Positions 60,490-64,000 of a stretch of 64,000 nt of DNA are shown here, piece by piece; the stretch's first letter is position 1, and each line of letters opens with the position of its first letter. The stretch is from the NCBI RefSeq assembly GCF_006439025.1, contig NZ_RCYZ01000006.1, positions 297,655 to 361,654 on the forward strand. Reading direction: 5' to 3'. The stretch comes from Hymenobacter nivis (GTDB lineage: Bacteria; Bacteroidota; Bacteroidia; Cytophagales; Hymenobacteraceae). The translations under genes were made by a program, and so were the position numbers. Below the pieces are notes generated by a model. That model saw only the letters and a list, made by a program, of their open reading frames with translations, did not search any database and had not been told where the DNA came from.

Positions 60490-60714
60490 AAAGACGTAGT
60501 GCACCCTGGCCTTTGGCCTTCGTCGGCGCTATTTGAAAGCGGACCACTAAACAGGCAGTGGGGAAAATGCAAGACCTGCCGGCCTTCACTGATAACGGCG
60601 TATCCGTATTCCACATGCGCTAGTCGGACAACGACCCGCGCAGTTTCTTGCAGATGTATTGGTACAGCTTTTACGCCTACAACAGCTAGAATAGGGTAAT
60701 AAGGAAGTACATAA

Positions 60715-60743
60715 GCGCACTTGTGTAAACCAAATCGTAAACC
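60715..60743. promoter_or_regulatory. Right-end arm-type repeats
   Basis: TGTGTAAACC (60722-60731) and GTAAACC (60737-60743) repeat the sites beside the integrase at 21687-21708. The preceding GCGCACTTGTGTAA (60715-60728) also matches 21449-21462, outside attL. Confidence 0.55.
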
Positions 60744-60753
60744 AAATGCAAAA

Positions 60754-60783
60754 CAGCCACCTAACATTGAAGTTAAGTGGCTG
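60754..60783 (-). terminator. tRNA-Gly terminator
   Basis: CAGCCACCTAAC (60754-60765) pairs with GTTAAGTGGCTG (60772-60783) with one mismatch. On the minus strand it is followed by TTTT and lies 10 bp past the tRNA 3' end. It is a cousin of the hairpin at 21482-21523. Confidence 0.7.
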
Positions 60784-60792
60784 ATTATAAAC

Positions 60793-60838
60793 GAGCGAGA
60801 AACGAGGTTCGAACTCGCGACCCTCAGCTTGGGAAGCT
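60793..60838 (-). repeat. Right attachment repeat (attR)
   Basis: 46 bp identical to 21527-21572, forming the 3' half of the intact tRNA-Gly. It marks the right end of the island. Confidence 0.93.
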
Positions 60839-60866
60839 GATGCTCTACCAACTGAGCTACTCTCGC
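60794..60866 (-). tRNA. tRNA-Gly (anticodon CCC)
   Basis: A complete 73-nt cloverleaf on the minus strand. The acceptor stem is GCGAGAG with TTCTCGC; the D-arm reads AGCTCAGTTGGTAGAGC. The anticodon stem is TCAGC/GCTGA around TTCCCAA, giving anticodon CCC, and the T-arm is built on GTTCGAACC. The discriminator base is U, as usual for glycine; CCA is not encoded. Its 3' half is the island integration target and is duplicated at 21527-21572. Confidence 0.95.
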
Positions 60867-60949
60867 GGAGTGTTTGGTAAGGCAAAAGTACGGCGGCGCG
60901 GCCAATCGGCAAGCTCGGCCGCTAAAAACCCGGCCGCGGCGGGCGGCGT

Positions 60950-61234
60950 ATGCACCACCGTATGGCCGCCGCTCCCCTTTCGCCCGCTACCCGCCGCCTC
61001 CTGGGCTGGATGTTTCTGTTCACCGGCATCTTGCTGGGGCTGGGGCAGTTGATCCGGCTGGGTATTGCGGCCTACGCCTGGTCGCTGGAGGGCATCGAGG
61101 GCGGGCTCGAGGTGGGCCTGGTGCTGCTCTACCTGCTGGGCTTGGTGGGGGCCGGCCTGCTGGTGCGCTACGGCCGCCGGCTGGTGCGCGGCGGCCGGCT
61201 GGCCGACGGCCCGGCTAAAGAAACCATCCTTTAG
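60950..61234 (+). CDS. Small membrane protein with two transmembrane helices
   Basis: A 94-aa protein. After a short basic start, two hydrophobic helices (LLGWMFLFTGILLGLGQLI, about 17-36, and VGLVLLYLLGLVGAGLLV, about 55-72) are followed by a basic cytoplasmic tail (RYGRRLVRGGR). A shorter start at the internal ATG (MAAAPLSPATRR, 60962) is equally possible. Family and function unknown. Confidence 0.6.
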   Translation: MHHRMAAAPLSPATRRLLGWMFLFTGILLGLGQLIRLGIAAYAWSLEGIEGGLEVGLVLLYLLGLVGAGLLVRYGRRLVRGGRLADGPAKETIL

Positions 61235-61269
61235 CGCCCGCCCCGGGGCCCGGTTGGCCGGCGGGGCCC

Positions 61270-61277
61270 CACCTTTG
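61270..61277 (+). promoter_or_regulatory. Candidate -7 element of the acetyltransferase gene
   Basis: CACCTTTG sits 8 bp before the GNAT start codon and resembles TAnnTTTG. A TTGG lies at 61254-61257, but the spacing (12 bp) is shorter than usual, so the call is tentative. Confidence 0.3.
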
Positions 61278-61285
61278 CTGCCCTT

Positions 61286-61834
61286 ATGTCGTCTCCCCTC
61301 CGCATTGCGCTGGCCAAGGCCAACGCCGCCACCGCCGCCCAACTGGCCGACCTGGGCCGCCAAACCTTCCAGGATACCTTCGCCGCCACCACTGCGCCCG
61401 CGGACATGGCCGCTTTTCTAGCCAAGACCTTCGGGCCCGAGCAGCAACTGGCCGAGCTGCAGGATTCGGCCAATACCTTCCTGCTGGCCCATATGCAGGG
61501 GGCCGTGGTGGGCTACGCCAAGCTGCGCGAGCCCTCGGCCCTGGGCCTGCCCGAAGGCGAGGATGCCCCCGCCGGCCGTCTCGAAATTGAGCGCCTCTAC
61601 GTGGCCGAAGACTGGCTGGGCACCGGCCTGGGCGCGGCCCTGATGCGCGCCGTGCTGGCCCTGGCCGAGCAGCTGCACTGCACCGCCGTGGTGCTGGGCG
61701 TGTGGGAGAAAAATGCCCGCGCCCTGGCGTTCTACCAGCGGTTCGGCTTCCGCGAAATAGGGGCCCACGACTTCCAGATGGGCCAAACCGTGGACCGCGA
61801 CCTGATCCTGCGCAAAGGCCTGGCCGGCCGATGA
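61286..61834 (+). CDS. GNAT-family N-acetyltransferase
   Basis: A 182-aa acetyl-CoA-dependent acetyltransferase. The GNAT core is clear: VVGYAKLREPS (strand 4), LEIERLYVAEDWLGTGLGAALM with the acetyl-CoA loop, and VLGVWEKNARALAFYQRFGFREIGAHDF (motif B). It most resembles the RimI-like family that acetylates proteins or small amines; the substrate is unknown. The ATG at 61286 gives a normal N-terminus (SSPLRIALAKANAATAAQL). Its stop overlaps the start of the lipoprotein gene (ATGA), so the two are coupled. Confidence 0.92.
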   Translation: MSSPLRIALAKANAATAAQLADLGRQTFQDTFAATTAPADMAAFLAKTFGPEQQLAELQDSANTFLLAHMQGAVVGYAKLREPSALGLPEGEDAPAGRLEIERLYVAEDWLGTGLGAALMRAVLALAEQLHCTAVVLGVWEKNARALAFYQRFGFREIGAHDFQMGQTVDRDLILRKGLAGR

Positions 61835-62886
61835 GGGCCCCCGCGCCGGCTCGCCACGGCCCTTGCCGGCGCGGGCCCCTGCTGCTGCTGCTGGCCGGGG
61901 CCCTGGGGCTGCCCGCCTGCCAGCCGGGCAGCGGCCCCGACCGCGCCGCGCCGGCCCCGCCGCCCGTGGGCCACTACGCAGGCACGGCGCAGCTCGCCGC
62001 CGGGCAGCCCGCCCAGGCCGTGGCCCTGGAGCTGCGCCACCCCGCCCCTGGCCACTACACCGCCGAGCTGACCGGGCCCCCGGCCCTGAGTTTCGTGGCC
62101 GATACCATACTGTTTCAGGGCGGGCAGCTGCGCCTCGTGCGCCCCGGCCGCCCCGGCGAAGCGCTGGCCCTGACGCTCGACGGCGACTTCTGGCGCGGCA
62201 CGCTGCGCCTCGATTCGGTGCAAGCGCCCGTGCTGCTGGTGCGGCGCGGCCCGCCCACGCCTACCATGTACCGCGTTGAGGAAGTGCCGCAGGCCCAGGG
62301 CTCGGCCTGGCTGTTTGCCCCGGCCGACGTGCGCACCGCGGGCGCCGGCCTGGCCCTGCTGCCCGACGCCGCCACGGGACCCGCTGCCGCCATCTGGGCC
62401 GATGCCCTGGCCCGCTACGGCCTCACCGTGCTGCTGCTGCCCGCCACCGACTCGGCCAGCGCGGCCCCCACCGGGGCCCTGCTGGCCGCCGCCCGCCGCC
62501 TGCTGCGCAACACCGCCGGCGTGGACACCGCCAACCTCGGCACTTGGGCCACCGGCCCCCGCGCCGATGCCGCGGCACTGGCCCTGGCTGCCCCCGGGGG
62601 CCCCCGCACGGCGTTCTTCATCGTGCAAAACGCGCCGGTAGCCGCCGCCAGCCGCGACGCCTACCGCGCCCTGGCCCGCCAGAAGCTACCCGTGCTGGGT
62701 CTCTACGGCGGCAGCGGGGCCGCCGGGACCGCGGCCGCCGCTGCCTTGCGCGGGACTCTGCGCAGCCCCGCCGTGCGCACCTACCGCCTGGCGGGCCCCG
62801 GCTTGCTGGTGCTCGGCCCTGGGGGCCCCACCTTCGCCCCGGGCCTGCCCGATGCAGTGGTGCAGTGGCTACCCCGCCCGCAGTAG
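61831..62886 (+). CDS. Putative lipoprotein, alpha/beta-hydrolase-like
   Basis: A 351-aa exported protein. Start 61831 overlaps the acetyltransferase stop by 4 bp and gives a basic N-region, a hydrophobic core (LLLLLAGALGLPAC) and a lipobox cysteine. The first domain (about 45-150) is beta-rich (VGHYAGTAQLAAGQP). The second (about 190-345) has the order of an alpha/beta hydrolase (ADALARYGLTVLLLPATDS, LPVLGLYGGSGAAG), but the usual GxSxG nucleophile elbow is missing (ANLGTWATGP). It may be an inactive relative. Confidence 0.65.
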   Translation: MRAPAPARHGPCRRGPLLLLLAGALGLPACQPGSGPDRAAPAPPPVGHYAGTAQLAAGQPAQAVALELRHPAPGHYTAELTGPPALSFVADTILFQGGQLRLVRPGRPGEALALTLDGDFWRGTLRLDSVQAPVLLVRRGPPTPTMYRVEEVPQAQGSAWLFAPADVRTAGAGLALLPDAATGPAAAIWADALARYGLTVLLLPATDSASAAPTGALLAAARRLLRNTAGVDTANLGTWATGPRADAAALALAAPGGPRTAFFIVQNAPVAAASRDAYRALARQKLPVLGLYGGSGAAGTAAAAALRGTLRSPAVRTYRLAGPGLLVLGPGGPTFAPGLPDAVVQWLPRPQ

Positions 62887-62923
62887 GGGCCCTAAAGTTG
62901 GTTTTTGCGGGTTACGGTAGCAC

Positions 62924-63036
62924 AGGGTGGTCCGGCGATTTTTTCCGTCGTCGGGCCACCCTGACTACGGCCCGGGGCTCCTATTTAAGGACAAGGGTGG
63001 CCTGACGACTGAAAAGGTTGTTGGGCCACCCTTGTC
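62924..63036. repeat. Twin-hairpin intergenic repeat, copy 2
   Basis: Two palindromes after the lipoprotein gene. The first pairs GGTGGTCCGGCGA (62926-62938) with TCGTCGGGCCACC (62948-62960). The second pairs ACAAGGGTGGCCTGACGA (62991-63008) with its complement at 63018-63035. The linker ACGGCCCGGGGCTCC matches the linker of copy 1 near 8750. Arms differ in sequence between copies but stay paired. Confidence 0.7.
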
Positions 63037-63123
63037 TTTACCTATCGCCAGCCGCTGCTACCGACGAGCCGCTCCGCTGGGGGCTGGTTGCTGGCTGGCG
63101 CAAGGGCTGCCCCGCGGCTGGCG

Positions 63124-63942
63124 CTACTGCGGCAACGCCACCGTGACGCGGTGGGCCAGCGGGGGGGGGCAGGGGGTGGGCGGCCCTACAGGTAGCGGCT
63201 GCGGGCTGTAAAGGGCGCACAGCGAATGGCTTACCTGGTAGAGGTGGCCGGGTGCGGCGGCGGGTAGGCCGTCGAGCAGGCCAGCCAATACTTCCCAGCG
63301 CGGGGCCCCGGGCTGGCGGCCGGCGTCGTGCCACACCACCACGGTTTGGGGCCCCACGAGGTGCGCGAACACGCGGGCCGTGTCGCGGCGCACGGCCTCG
63401 TAGCGGTGGTCGCCGTCGATGAAAATCAAATCAAACGGCGCGCCTAGGCTGGTGAAATCGAAGGTGGCGGAGTTGCCGTGCAGGTGCGCGACGTTGGGCA
63501 AATCCTTGGAGAAAAACCCGTGCAAGTCAATGTATGCCTCCGCCAAGCCCAGGGCCCGCATCTCGGCGGCCGATAGGTTGAGGGTGTGGACGGTGGCAGC
63601 CACGGCGGCCACGTTGGCCGCGCTTTCGCCCCGCCAGGTCCCAATTTCGAAGTAGCGGCAGCCGGGGCGCTGCCGGGCCAGGCCGCGCAGCAGCAGCAAA
63701 TCGGTGGGCAGCGAGCCGCCCTCCTCGAAGGCAAAGGGAGCTGCGGTATCGGTGCCGCCGGGGGGGAGGAAGTGGCGGAGCGGCACTACTGGCAGGCCCT
63801 GGGGCCCCACGCTCCAGCGGGTGGCGTGCGCCAGGGCTTGCCGCTGCCACGCGGCGGTGTCGGCGGCCAGCACGCTGTTTAGCAGCCACGGGTTGCGGGC
63901 CAGGCGGGCGAGGGCGGATAAGGTTTTGGAGAGGCGCGACAC
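63124..63942 (-). CDS. Class I SAM-dependent methyltransferase
   Basis: A 272-aa methyltransferase of the Methyltransf_24 type. Motif I is RYFEIGTWRGESAANVA (about residues 95-111), the acidic strand is IDLHGFF, and motif IV is FDLIFIDGDHRYEAVRRD (about 168-185) followed by VGPQTVVVWHDAG. The FIDGDH signature is shared with O-methyl and sugar methyltransferases in surface polysaccharide loci. The C-terminus is proline-rich. The substrate is unknown; the window ends just beyond. Confidence 0.85.
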   Translation of the reverse strand: MSRLSKTLSALARLARNPWLLNSVLAADTAAWQRQALAHATRWSVGPQGLPVVPLRHFLPPGGTDTAAPFAFEEGGSLPTDLLLLRGLARQRPGCRYFEIGTWRGESAANVAAVAATVHTLNLSAAEMRALGLAEAYIDLHGFFSKDLPNVAHLHGNSATFDFTSLGAPFDLIFIDGDHRYEAVRRDTARVFAHLVGPQTVVVWHDAGRQPGAPRWEVLAGLLDGLPAAAPGHLYQVSHSLCALYSPQPLPVGPPTPCPPPLAHRVTVALPQ

Positions 63943-64000
63943 GGGTGCGAAGCTAGGCCCGGCGCCCGTAGCACGATGTAGTGTGGACTTTAGCTGCGCT

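Larger units (their letters stand above)
21527..60838. mobile_element. Genomic island: integrative mobilizable element carrying defence genes, in tRNA-Gly
   Basis: A 39.3-kb insertion bounded by 46-bp direct repeats of the tRNA-Gly 3' half. GC content inside is visibly lower than in the flanks. Next to the left end are integrase, an excisionase-like protein, and DUF3987 and DUF6371 proteins. MobC and MobA follow at 31-33 kb. No conjugation (type IV secretion) genes are present, so transfer would need a helper. The rest is defence-type cargo. The tRNA is intact at the right end, as in classical tRNA-targeted integration, where the element supplies a replacement 3' end. Confidence 0.9.

Noticed and set aside
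1..64000. CRISPR array
   Set aside because: No series of short repeats with unique spacers was seen. The only regular repeats are the FG-GAP coding units, whose spacing and frame show they are protein repeats.

Overview
The window reads as a chromosome segment of a Hymenobacter-like Bacteroidota. The flanks are very GC-rich. They carry type IX secretion C-terminal domains, PorT-like and DUF3575-like outer-membrane proteins, Shine-Dalgarno-poor starts, and a few candidate promoters of the Bacteroidota form (-33 TTTG, -7 TAnnTTTG). The genus is an inference.

Left flank (1-21526): a NarL-type response regulator with its TPR-containing histidine kinase; outer-membrane proteins; a type IX secreted lamin-tail protein; asd (aspartate-semialdehyde dehydrogenase); a carboxypeptidase-regulatory-domain protein; a 3-methyladenine DNA glycosylase; a carboxymuconolactone decarboxylase-family protein; a secreted sugar dehydrogenase; and a secreted FG-GAP/IPT/malectin protein whose signal peptide is cut by a stop codon. 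Decay follows: a serine-recombinase relic, an atypical receiver-LuxR protein, and an AraC regulator that has an in-frame stop and an internal 204-bp duplication.

Genomic island (21527-60838, about 39.3 kb, clearly lower GC): it sits in a tRNA-Gly(CCC) gene. A 46-bp direct repeat of the tRNA 3' half marks both ends, and an integrase lies just inside the left end. The backbone is that of an integrative mobilizable element: tyrosine integrase, excisionase-like HTH protein, DUF3987 and DUF6371 replication-type proteins, MobC and MobA. A zone of transposon debris with a HEPN-motif protein and a resolvase follows the replication genes.

The cargo looks like anti-phage defence. The centre is a minus-strand cluster (52515 to 37509) of DUF4007, a 1075-aa P-loop ATPase, a PAPS-reductase/DndC-like (BrxP-like) protein, a divergent DUF4007-like protein, a small protein, a 1567-aa BrxC-like ATPase, PglZ and BrxL, ended by a good terminator. 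This is a BREX type 4-like, phosphorothioation-flavoured locus without a PglX methylase. A DndB-like DGQHR protein lies next, then a three-gene ubiquitin-like module (beta-grasp protein, E1/ThiF enzyme, DUF6527 protein) with overlapping reading frames. Upstream, on the plus strand, are a second tyrosine recombinase (minus), a class III cyclase-like protein paired with a QxK nuclease-like protein, and an 1108-aa protein with a DUF4297/Cap4-like nuclease N-terminus.

Right flank (60867-64000): high-GC chromosome again, with a small membrane protein, a GNAT acetyltransferase overlapping a lipoprotein gene, and a SAM methyltransferase. A twin-hairpin intergenic repeat there matches one near 8.7 kb in the left flank.

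All family assignments are from reading the sequence; no database search was run.
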